64,000 nucleotides of DNA from Algoriphagus aquaeductus. GTDB taxonomy: Bacteria > Bacteroidota > Bacteroidia > Cytophagales > Cyclobacteriaceae. The notes below the pieces were generated by a model. It was not told the origin of the DNA, made no database searches, and saw only the letters and a program-made list of their open reading frames with translations. The position numbers were made by a program, and so were the translations under genes. This document shows, in pieces, positions 1-8,298 of the stretch (within the stretch, counting starts at the first letter, position 1; every line of letters begins with the position of its first letter). The stretch spans positions 470,799 through 534,798 of the forward strand of contig NZ_QKTX01000001.1 in the NCBI RefSeq assembly GCF_003253485.1. Reading direction: 5' to 3'.

Positions 1-558
1 CTGTACCAAATCCCGAAAGACTTCTGCATCTTCCAAGGCCACAGTTTTCACTTCTTTTGTCAAGAGTGGGGCTAGGAGGAAGTCCTCCCCATGGGTCAGA
101 TTGGCTCCGAAATGCCCTGTCAGCAACAGCATGATGGCCAACAAAGAACCGATAAGTCGGAGGGAGTTTTGTAACTTTTTGATAAAAAAATAAATCAAAA
201 CGGAGAAGCCCAGAGAGAGAACTCCCAGCCATTTGTGCCAGGAAAGCGCCTCGCCCTCATAATCTTCTGTAGCGAGAATCAAGCCTGCCACGACAGTAAT
301 TCCGGCAAAATTGGCTCCTATAAGCAGGATTATCCGCCCCATTTTTTCCCATTGGTCTTCCCCAAGCCAGAGCAGTACTACGGCCATTATTAACAGGACG
401 ATAGGGAAGTGCAAGATCAAGGGATGTAATCTTCCGGCTACCTGAAGCCAGGCAGGAACAGCTAAAGATTCCCCTCCGATTAATAAAATCAGGGTAAGGC
501 CACACCAAAAGAAAAGCAGGTTTTCCAGCCAGGAAATACTCCGGGAAAATCGAGACAT
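1..558 (-). CDS. Membrane protein (DUF2231-like), 3' end outside window
   Basis: Reading the minus strand from the ATG at 558 gives 186 open codons running off the left edge, so the gene is truncated here. The protein begins MSRFSRSISWLENLLFF and has about four or five hydrophobic helices. One carries the phrase RLHPLILHFPIVLLI and a later one ends in GHFGANLTHGEDFL. These His-containing phrases are typical of the DUF2231-like membrane domain that in Bacteroidota and Planctomycetes often precedes a c-type cytochrome (PSCyt1) domain; the cytochrome part would lie outside the window. It starts 9 nt after the stop of the DUF1501 gene, so it is probably co-transcribed with that gene and the DUF1553 gene. 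A role in membrane-linked electron transfer is inference. Confidence 0.72.
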   Translation of the reverse strand, partial: MSRFSRSISWLENLLFFWCGLTLILLIGGESLAVPAWLQVAGRLHPLILHFPIVLLIMAVVLLWLGEDQWEKMGRIILLIGANFAGITVVAGLILATEDYEGEALSWHKWLGVLSLGFSVLIYFFIKKLQNSLRLIGSLLAIMLLLTGHFGANLTHGEDFLLAPLLTKEVKTVALEDAEVFRDLVQ

Positions 559-567
559 AAATCGGAA

Positions 568-2022
568 TTAAGCGATGAGATCTTTGACTACGTGACCATG
601 TACATCGGTCAGGCGATAGCGCCTACCCAAATGTTTGTAGGTGAGTTTTTCATGATCTATGCCCATGAGGTGCATGACTGTGGCTTGGAAATCGTGCACA
701 TGAACCGGGTTTTCGGTAATGTTGTATCCAAAATCATCCGTTTCGCCATAGACCATCCCTGATTTGACCCCGCCTCCGGCCATAAAAATGGAAAAGGCCC
801 TTGGGTGATGGTCTCGGCCATAGTTTTCCGGAGCGATTTTTCCCTGACAATAATTGGTTCGGCCAAACTCTCCTCCCCAAATGACCAAGGTTTCATCCAA
901 GAGTCCTCGTTGCTTCAAATCAGTAATCAAGGCGGCAGAGGCTTGATCCACGTCTTTGGCCTGTCCGATCATCTGATTGGGCAGGTTGTCATGCGCATCC
1001 CATCCTTGATGATAGAGTTGGACAAATCGAACGCCATTTTCCGAGAGTTTCCTGGCCAGAAGGCAATTGGCAGCGTAGGTTCCCGGTACGAGACAATCCG
1101 GTCCATAGAGCTTGACTACACTATCGGGCTCCTTGGTGACATCAGTGATCTCGGGCACCGCAGTTTGCATTCGGAAGGCCATTTCGTATTGCTGCACTTT
1201 GGTAGTGATCTGAGGATCGTTGAATTCCCGGTAATTGAGGTCATTCATGGCAGCCAGTTGATCCAGCATTTTTCTTCGCTGGTCACGGGTCATCCCGTTT
1301 GGATCGGAGAGGTAAAGAACGGGGTCTTCTGAATTGGAAAACTGGACGCCTTGATGTTTGGCATCCAAAAAACCATTGGACCAAAGTTTGGAATAAACAC
1401 CCTGTCCGTTGCCTTTTCCTCGGCTCAATAGGACACAGAAAGCAGGAAGATTTTCATTTTCACTACCCAACCCATAGCTCAACCATGCTCCCATACTGGG
1501 CCGATTTCCGACCTGAGCTCCAGTTTGGAAAAAAGTGAGTGCAGGGTCATGATTGATGGCTTCGGTGTGCATGGACTTGACAATGCACAGGTCGTCGACC
1601 ACACTGGCGATATGCGGAAAAAGCGAAGAAATCCAGGCTCTGCTTTGCCCGTATTGGTTGAAATCAAAGTAGGAACCTACTAATGGGAAAGAACTTTGAC
1701 CTGCTGTCATCCCTGTGAGACGCTGTCCCATCCGAATAGAGTCGGGAAGTTCTTGGCCAAAGTTGGTTCTCAGGAGGGGTTTGTAATCGAATGTTTCCAA
1801 CTGGGAAGGAGCGCCATTTTGGAAAAGGTAAATAATCCGTTTCGCTTTTGGAGCAAAGTGAGGCAATGCCCGCATCAAAGAATCCTCCGCTTCTTTTTTT
1901 CCGGAAAATAAATCCGGGATAAGCAGCGAACCCAAGGCTACACTGCCAATGCCCAAGCTCAGTCGGGAAAGGAATTTTCTCCGGTTATGATTTAGTCCCT
2001 GCTCTAATAGTTCCTTCTCCAT
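568..2022 (-). CDS. DUF1501 family protein, Tat-exported
   Basis: 484 residues. The N-terminus carries NRRKFLSRLSLGIGSVALGSLL, in which an RRKFL motif followed by a hydrophobic stretch suggests a twin-arginine signal. The body has features of the DUF1501 (sulfatase/alkaline-phosphatase-fold) family: YLFQNGAPSQLETFDYKP near residue 65, VKSMHTEAINHDPA near 150, WGGEFGRT near 385 and GRDHHP near 405, which hold the likely metal-binding Asp/His residues. DUF1501 proteins are almost always encoded beside DUF1553/DUF1549 cytochrome proteins, as here: that gene's stop lies 1 nt before this start. The biochemical activity of the family is not established, so no reaction is assigned. Confidence 0.9.
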   Translation of the reverse strand: MEKELLEQGLNHNRRKFLSRLSLGIGSVALGSLLIPDLFSGKKEAEDSLMRALPHFAPKAKRIIYLFQNGAPSQLETFDYKPLLRTNFGQELPDSIRMGQRLTGMTAGQSSFPLVGSYFDFNQYGQSRAWISSLFPHIASVVDDLCIVKSMHTEAINHDPALTFFQTGAQVGNRPSMGAWLSYGLGSENENLPAFCVLLSRGKGNGQGVYSKLWSNGFLDAKHQGVQFSNSEDPVLYLSDPNGMTRDQRRKMLDQLAAMNDLNYREFNDPQITTKVQQYEMAFRMQTAVPEITDVTKEPDSVVKLYGPDCLVPGTYAANCLLARKLSENGVRFVQLYHQGWDAHDNLPNQMIGQAKDVDQASAALITDLKQRGLLDETLVIWGGEFGRTNYCQGKIAPENYGRDHHPRAFSIFMAGGGVKSGMVYGETDDFGYNITENPVHVHDFQATVMHLMGIDHEKLTYKHLGRRYRLTDVHGHVVKDLIA

Positions 2023-2023
2023 A

Positions 2024-4339
2024 TCAACTCTTGGTAATTGTTTCTTCTAAATTGTACAAACTCACGATGACTTGCATCAGGGCGGCGTTTTGAGGGGTTA
2101 AGGCCGCTTCGTTCATGGGATATTCTCCTACGTCCAAGGTTTTCTTTGCCTCCTCAGGATGGTTTTGATAGTGTTCCAATTCGCTTTTGAAATAGTCAAG
2201 CAGCAAACTCTTCTCTTTGGATTTCATTTCCCGACATACAATCCGCTTGAATGCTTCTTCAATGGCCTTTTCCGGATCTGGATGTTTTTCGGTCAGTTTG
2301 GTCGAGAGAACTCTGGAGGCTTCCAAGATCATGGGGTCATTCATCATGACCAAAGCCTGAAGTGGAGTATTGGTCCGGTTTCGGGAAATTTCACACCTAT
2401 CCCGATTGCTGGAGTCGAAAATAATGGCTTTAGGAGGAGGAACAGTCAGCTTGATAAAGTTGTAAATTCCCCTTCTATACAGCTTTTCTCCGCTGTCTTG
2501 AACATAGGTTGCCAAGGTACCCCGTCCGGATGTGGCTGCTTCCCAAAGTCCTGAAGGCTGATAAGGTTTCACGCTCGGGCCACCGATTTGATTGACCAAA
2601 AGTCCGCTACTAGCCAAAACCAAATCTTGGATATTTTCAGCAGGTAGTCTCAGCCTGGGAGCTCTGGCGAGGTATAGATTATCCGGGTCGATTTCTAAAT
2701 GTTTATTGGAAATCGCTGCAGATTGGCGATAAGTGGCCGAGGTCATGATCAACTTTAGCAGGCGTTTTATATCCCAACCGCTTTCCATAAAATCGGCTGC
2801 CAGCCAATTCAGCAACTCGGGATGGGTAGGAAGATCGCCTTGCATGCCAAAGTCTCCGGCTGATTTGACTATTCCTCTTCCAAACAATTCCTGCCAGATC
2901 AGATTGACAAATACCCGAGAGGTAAGCGGGTTGTCGCGGTAGGTGGTCCACTTGGCCAGTCCAAGTCTGTTTTTTTCAAAAGTTTCAGGGAATTTCAAAA
3001 CCGAGGAAGGAGTGGAAGCTTCTACCGGAATGGTGGGTGCATCATACACTCCTCGGTCGAGGATATAGGTGGTTCGCTTTTCCTCCGGACCAAGTTCACC
3101 CATGACCGATACCATCAGTTTGCTGGTGTCCTGATGGTTGATAAATTTCATGATACCATCCAAATCCTCCCGCTCTATCCAAAGAATCGGGGTTTTGGCG
3201 GGCTTGGTCTGACTGATGTCGCCCTCAAAACCTTTCTCTTTGGAATTGTTGAAAAAGGCATACAGCTCAAAATACTCTTTTTGGGAGACCGGATCGTATT
3301 TGTGGTCATGGCACTGGGCACATTCCATGGTTAGGCCTAGGATACCTTTGCTAAAGGTGTTGGTTTTGTCCAGTACATATTCCACGCGATATTCCTCGGG
3401 AATTACGCCTCCCTCTTCGGTGTATTTGTGATTTCTGTTGAAAGCGGTGGCAAGAATCTGTTCTTTGGTCGCATTTGGCAAAAGGTCACCAGCCAATTGC
3501 CAAGTGAGAAATTGGTCGTAGGGTAAATTGTTGTTGAATGCGTGAATCACCCAGTCGCGGTAAGGCCATTGGCTTCGGACTTCATCATCCTGATAGCCGT
3601 AGCTGTCCGAATACCGGGAGATGTCCAGCCAGAGAATTGCCATTTTTTCCCCGTAGGAAGGCATGGCCATCAGTTCGTCCAAGAGTCTTTCATAGGAATT
3701 AGAACCGCTGAAACCCGCGTATTTGTCCAATAGCTCTGGAGAGGGGGGAAGACCTGTCAGATCCAGACTTGCCCGCTTGATCAATTCATATGAACTTGCC
3801 TCGGGATTGGGCTTGAGGCCTTTGGATCTGATTTTGGCATAGACAAAGGCATCGATTTCACCGCTTCCCCAGTCGCTTTTTGGCACATTTGGCTTATCCA
3901 CTTTCATAAAAGCCCAATGCGGCTCATATTTGGCACCTTGCTCAATCCAGCGTTTAATTAATTCAATTTCTTCCGAAGTAAGCGAAAGATTAGACTCAGG
4001 AGGGGGCATCAATTCGGCTGGATCTGTGCTGATGATCCGATGGTAGACTTGAGATTCCAGCGGCTTGCCTGAGACCAAGGCGAATTTTCCCGGACTTTCT
4101 TTCAAAGCTGCAAAAGCTCCTTCCTCCGTGTCTAGTCTCAAATCAGCTTCCCGCTTATTGGCGTCGGGGCCGTGACAGGCAAAGCATTTATCCGAAAGAA
4201 TAGGCCGGATATGGAAGTTGAAGCTGATTTGGTCCCCCTCAGCTAAAGAAATACGATTTGTCTCCTTGGTGGAGCAGTTTGATAAGATAAAGGCCGAAGA
4301 TAAAAGTCCCCCAAAAAGAAGGAGTCTGCAAAAGGTCAT
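2024..4339 (-). CDS. PSCyt1-DUF1549-DUF1553 cytochrome-type protein
   Basis: 771 residues. A lipoprotein-type signal (LLSSAFILSNC) suggests anchoring in a membrane. A planctomycete-type cytochrome domain follows, with a haem-binding CFACHGPD motif near residue 52 and the linked RKREADLRLD-type segment. The DUF1549 domain covers roughly residues 155-370 and contains a second CxxCH (CAQCHDHKYDP). The DUF1553 domain covers about 440-740 and has the typical phrases ASLDLTGLPPSP, TSRVFVNLIWQELFGRGIV and RRGIYNFIK. It is the first gene of a minus-strand unit with the DUF1501 gene and the membrane protein at the left edge. These modules are common in Bacteroidota and Planctomycetes; their substrate is unknown. 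Confidence 0.92.
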   Translation of the reverse strand: MTFCRLLLFGGLLSSAFILSNCSTKETNRISLAEGDQISFNFHIRPILSDKCFACHGPDANKREADLRLDTEEGAFAALKESPGKFALVSGKPLESQVYHRIISTDPAELMPPPESNLSLTSEEIELIKRWIEQGAKYEPHWAFMKVDKPNVPKSDWGSGEIDAFVYAKIRSKGLKPNPEASSYELIKRASLDLTGLPPSPELLDKYAGFSGSNSYERLLDELMAMPSYGEKMAILWLDISRYSDSYGYQDDEVRSQWPYRDWVIHAFNNNLPYDQFLTWQLAGDLLPNATKEQILATAFNRNHKYTEEGGVIPEEYRVEYVLDKTNTFSKGILGLTMECAQCHDHKYDPVSQKEYFELYAFFNNSKEKGFEGDISQTKPAKTPILWIEREDLDGIMKFINHQDTSKLMVSVMGELGPEEKRTTYILDRGVYDAPTIPVEASTPSSVLKFPETFEKNRLGLAKWTTYRDNPLTSRVFVNLIWQELFGRGIVKSAGDFGMQGDLPTHPELLNWLAADFMESGWDIKRLLKLIMTSATYRQSAAISNKHLEIDPDNLYLARAPRLRLPAENIQDLVLASSGLLVNQIGGPSVKPYQPSGLWEAATSGRGTLATYVQDSGEKLYRRGIYNFIKLTVPPPKAIIFDSSNRDRCEISRNRTNTPLQALVMMNDPMILEASRVLSTKLTEKHPDPEKAIEEAFKRIVCREMKSKEKSLLLDYFKSELEHYQNHPEEAKKTLDVGEYPMNEAALTPQNAALMQVIVSLYNLEETITKS

Positions 4340-4382
4340 TTGGGTTACGTTTTAAGCTGGAATTAAGTTATGGAAAAAATTT

Positions 4383-4405
4383 AAAAAAGTTGAAGTAACT
4401 TTTTT
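4383..4405. other. AT-rich perfect hairpin in a divergent intergenic region
   Basis: AAAAAAGTT, a 5-nt spacer, then AACTTTTTT: a 9-bp perfect inverted repeat in the 285-bp gap between the divergent DUF1553 and TonB receptor genes. It is weak in GC and could be an operator or chance in AT-rich DNA. I found no clear TAnnTTTG promoter in this gap. Confidence 0.3.
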
Positions 4406-4624
4406 GATAAAAAGAAAGGGAATGGATTTGTTTGGTCAAGTTGGATCTAGACAGATGATCATTTTTTCTGGCGTTTCAGAAGACAGGTTTTTCCAAAAAC
4501 TTCCAGGCTAAATGGGCTTGCCTTTCAAATCAATAAAAGACCAAAAAACATAAGAAACGGCTTCTTTTCACATTTCCGAACCTTCTTTGTAGCAAGTGTT
4601 GATTTTGCCTTCGTTCTGTTCCAG

Positions 4625-7249
4625 ATGAAATATTTGATTGTTTTTTTACTCTTGGTCAGTTTTGCCACCCCGTCCCTAGCTCAGAATGAGGATTCTTTTC
4701 TTCGATTAAAACTCCAACTCGAGCAGTATACCAGTCAAACCGGAAAAAGGATCTTGATTTTAGATAAGGACATTTCCCTACTCAATCAACCGGAGCAAGT
4801 GGTGCCCATCACTTCCTTGCCAGATCAATTGATCCAAGGTACTGCCTATTCTTTTTTTGAGTTTAATCAAAAATATGTGGTCATCTATCCTTCTTCTCTG
4901 AGGGAGGATTATTTGGTGGCCCAAGAATCTGCCGCGGTCAATACGGAAAAGAAATCCTATCCGATCAATGGAATCATTCGGGACAATGAAATGAGGACGA
5001 CGATAGCTGGAGCGCTTTTTTCAATCCCTCAATTGGAAACGGCTACGCAGACTGATGATAAGGGAAGATTCGAATTGACCCTTCCCGAAGGGACCTACAT
5101 CGCCTATGTGAGCTCGATGGGAAAAGAGACCGAGCGGAGAATCCTAAAAGTGTACGGGGACGTCAGTTTGGATATCACTCTTTTTGAATCGGTTCGCGAA
5201 CTGGATTTGGTGACTGTATCCGATCGGGCGATTGATGCCAATGTGATGAGTACGTTGCCCGGAGCTACTCGGATGCCTCTCGAAGATCTCAAACTTTTAC
5301 CTCCCTTATTGGGTGAGGTCGATGTGGTCAAAAGCATCATGCTTTTACCGGGAGTTTCTACCGTTGGTGAAGGGGCCTCAGGTTTCAATGTCCGTGGGGG
5401 AGGGGTAGATCAAAATCTGATTCTTATGGATGGGGCTCCCGTTTTCAATTCCTCCCACATGTTTGGATTCTTCAGCATCTTCAATCAGGACGCGATCAAG
5501 GATGCAGAACTTTTCAAAGGAGACATTCCTGCCCAGTACGGGGGAAGGATGAGTTCGGTTTTGGCCATCAATACCAGAGCCGGAGATACCGAAACTTGGT
5601 ATTTCGGCGGAGGGATTGGCTTTTTATCCAGCAGATTGGGGGCTCATGGGCCGATCGGAGAGCGTACTCAGCTGATGCTCACTGCGCGGGCCGCTTATCC
5701 CAACTGGATTTTGCAGCGCATTCCTAACCCGCAGATAGTAAATAGTAAGACTGAATTTCAGGACGCCAATCTTAGAATAGATCATCGGATCAATGATCGG
5801 AATACTGTGATGCTCAGCCTGTATTCCAGTTCGGATTATTTCCGATTTGGAGCTGATACCGCCTACTCTTGGCGTACCAACTTGGCTAGTTTGAAATGGA
5901 ATAGCTATTTCGGAGAAAAAATCGGCAGTGAACTGACCATGGCCTACTCCGGATATCGCAACTCGATTTTGGGAGAGGCTTTAAACAACGAGTTTGACCT
6001 TCGGTCATCCATCAATTACCTAAGCATCCAGCAGCAATTGAGCTGGGAGGGAGAAAAATGGGAAGGAATCGAAGCGGGTTACCAGATCAACCATTATCGC
6101 ATGGGAATGGGAGATTTGATTCCCCTCAGGGAGGAAACGCTAATCAACCCCGTGACGATTCCCGATGAGCAAGGAATCGAAGGAGCTGCATATCTTCAGG
6201 TTCCATTGAAATTCAGTGAAAAACTTCAAGGACAGGCAGGGCTCCGATATTCTCATTTTGCAGCGATTGGGCCTAGATCCGTGTATCAATATGAAGAAGG
6301 AGAACCCAGAACACCGGGTAGTCTGGTGGACACCTTGCAGTTTTCCAGCGGGGAAGTGATTCGACAATATGGAGGATTCGAACCACGCTTGGCGCTGAGG
6401 TATGCTTTTTCGGATGAGTTTTCGATCAAGGGCTCGGTCAACCGGAACCTTCAGTACCTCCACCTGCTGACCAATAATTTCGCCTCCGCCCCCGTGGATT
6501 TGTGGAAGCTGAGCGATTCTTACCTTGGACCTCAGGAATCTTGGCAATATGCCATGGGGCTTTATCGCAATTTGAAGCAAAATACAATCGAAGCCTCCTT
6601 GGAGCTGTATTACAAGGATATGCCCAGAATTGTGGAATATCGGGAAGGAGCCAAGTTGTTTTTGAATCCTACTTTGGAAACTGATTTGGTGATGGGTGAG
6701 GGCTATGCATATGGTTCTGAATTTTTACTCAGAAAGAATACAGGCAAGCTGAATGGGTGGGTTTCCTATACATTTTCGCGATCCTATCGCAAAGTGGATT
6801 CACAATCCGGAACAGAAATCAATCAGGGAAATTACTTTCCTTCCAATTGGGATCAGCCGCATGACTTGACCATCGTGAGTAGTTACCAGCCTATTCGAAG
6901 AGTTTCCTTCAATGCTACATTCAATTACAGAACTGGACGTCCGATCACCTTACCAAGTGGTATTTACGATGTAGGAGGAAATTTGGTGATTGATTACCAA
7001 GAGCGAAATCAAGCTCGCATTCCCGATTATCACCGCATGGATTTGGGAATGACCTACTATTTCTACCAGAAGAAAAACAGCAAGTACAAAAGCCATGTGA
7101 CCTTTTCTGTCTATAATGTCTATGCGAGGAGAAATGCCTTTTCTTGGTTTTTCCAACCCAGTCCTGAAAGCGGAATTCCCAAGTCTTACCGATTGGCAGT
7201 GATTGGCACGGCCATCCCTTCTGTCACTTATAATTTTTCTTTCAGATGA
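4625..7249 (+). CDS. TonB-dependent receptor with N-terminal extension
   Basis: 874 residues, with a signal peptide ending at about SLAQ (residue 20). Residues 25-100 form a short alpha/beta segment resembling the STN domain of some TonB receptors, though this match is uncertain. A carboxypeptidase-like regulatory domain follows (about 112-195, starting YPINGIIRDNEMRTTIAGA). The plug (about 210-320) has the motifs GFNVRGGGVDQNLILMDG and GDIPAQYGGRMSSVLAINTR, and the rest is a beta-barrel ending in an aromatic-rich strand closing with Phe-Arg. It is an outer-membrane importer energised by TonB. It overlaps the DUF4249 gene by 4 nt (ATGA), so the two are translationally coupled. The substrate cannot be read from the sequence. 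Confidence 0.93.
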   Translation: MKYLIVFLLLVSFATPSLAQNEDSFLRLKLQLEQYTSQTGKRILILDKDISLLNQPEQVVPITSLPDQLIQGTAYSFFEFNQKYVVIYPSSLREDYLVAQESAAVNTEKKSYPINGIIRDNEMRTTIAGALFSIPQLETATQTDDKGRFELTLPEGTYIAYVSSMGKETERRILKVYGDVSLDITLFESVRELDLVTVSDRAIDANVMSTLPGATRMPLEDLKLLPPLLGEVDVVKSIMLLPGVSTVGEGASGFNVRGGGVDQNLILMDGAPVFNSSHMFGFFSIFNQDAIKDAELFKGDIPAQYGGRMSSVLAINTRAGDTETWYFGGGIGFLSSRLGAHGPIGERTQLMLTARAAYPNWILQRIPNPQIVNSKTEFQDANLRIDHRINDRNTVMLSLYSSSDYFRFGADTAYSWRTNLASLKWNSYFGEKIGSELTMAYSGYRNSILGEALNNEFDLRSSINYLSIQQQLSWEGEKWEGIEAGYQINHYRMGMGDLIPLREETLINPVTIPDEQGIEGAAYLQVPLKFSEKLQGQAGLRYSHFAAIGPRSVYQYEEGEPRTPGSLVDTLQFSSGEVIRQYGGFEPRLALRYAFSDEFSIKGSVNRNLQYLHLLTNNFASAPVDLWKLSDSYLGPQESWQYAMGLYRNLKQNTIEASLELYYKDMPRIVEYREGAKLFLNPTLETDLVMGEGYAYGSEFLLRKNTGKLNGWVSYTFSRSYRKVDSQSGTEINQGNYFPSNWDQPHDLTIVSSYQPIRRVSFNATFNYRTGRPITLPSGIYDVGGNLVIDYQERNQARIPDYHRMDLGMTYYFYQKKNSKYKSHVTFSVYNVYARRNAFSWFFQPSPESGIPKSYRLAVIGTAIPSVTYNFSFR

Positions 7250-8298
7250 AGCGACTAAACCAACTTTCGATCCTTTGCCTCTTCGCTTGGTCGATGCTTT
7301 CCTGTGTCGATGAGATCAATTTGAACTTGCCCAATTCCAATGAAATCCTCGTGGTGGATGCTTGGGTGGGCAATCTTACTTCAGATACCTACATCCGGGT
7401 TTATCGGGCGAGACCCTTTGTCTCATTTTCTCCCTCCGGCAGCGAACCCCAGGTAAAACTCCAAGAGTTGGTGGTAGAGCGGAAAGACGGGACCTTATTC
7501 CCCTTCCAATTACTGAATGAAACCATCTATTCCCCTGTCCGGAGATTCAATTTGATGGAGGGAGAGGAATACCGATTGAGGTTTACCACCTTGGAAGGGA
7601 AGAAGTTTGAAAGCAGTTGGGAAAAGGTACCTCCCAAAGTAGAGCCGTTGGATTGGAATACGAAAGCGTTTGAACGGCAAATATTGGTTCGAACGGGTAC
7701 CACCTCATTCTTCCAGCCCGGTACTTTTGCCGATATTAATTTGAAAATCAAAGATCCGGGAAAAGGTCCGATTGGCTATTTGATCAAAACTTCAGGGATT
7801 TCAGAACAATTTACCACCTCTGAAAGAGATAATTGTGAATGTGTCTGTTATTTGCCGGACCCGAATATTTTTCCTGGAATGAACATCCGATCCAATGAAG
7901 CCTTTGAAGGCAAAGAGATTGATTTAAAGGTTGGGGAAATCCCACTTAGTTCATTGGGGAGATATCTTGCCATGACGGAAGTAATTACCCTTACTGAGTT
8001 TGGGCAGCAATACCTCAGTCAGGTCGACCTTCAACAGCGAAATACCGGGAGTATTTTTGATCCTGCGCCTTTTCGAATCAAAGGAAACATCCAATCCGTC
8101 GATTCTGAAGAAACCGTTCTGGGCGGCTTTTTCCTTTTTCAAAAAACAGCAACAGAAAAATTGTTTTTCAGAACCCAAATCCGAAATGAATCCAGAGAGC
8201 TCAATCATTACTTCGAGCCTTTAGTCATGGTAGGAGGAACCTGCCGGACCTATTACACCGATGCTTTGCCTACCATTCCCAATTCTTTCAGACCATGA
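7246..8298 (+). CDS. DUF4249 lipoprotein
   Basis: 350 residues. The N-terminus is a lipoprotein signal (LCLFAWSMLSC) followed by the DUF4249 hallmark VDEINLNLPNSNEILVVDAW. A Cys cluster (DNCECVCYLPDP) lies near residue 200. DUF4249 proteins are a Bacteroidota family usually encoded straight after a TonB-dependent receptor and thought to be surface or periplasmic partners of it. The start overlaps the receptor stop by 4 nt and its own stop overlaps the next start by 4 nt, so the three genes form a tight operon. The ligand is unknown. Confidence 0.92.
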   Translation: MKRLNQLSILCLFAWSMLSCVDEINLNLPNSNEILVVDAWVGNLTSDTYIRVYRARPFVSFSPSGSEPQVKLQELVVERKDGTLFPFQLLNETIYSPVRRFNLMEGEEYRLRFTTLEGKKFESSWEKVPPKVEPLDWNTKAFERQILVRTGTTSFFQPGTFADINLKIKDPGKGPIGYLIKTSGISEQFTTSERDNCECVCYLPDPNIFPGMNIRSNEAFEGKEIDLKVGEIPLSSLGRYLAMTEVITLTEFGQQYLSQVDLQQRNTGSIFDPAPFRIKGNIQSVDSEETVLGGFFLFQKTATEKLFFRTQIRNESRELNHYFEPLVMVGGTCRTYYTDALPTIPNSFRP

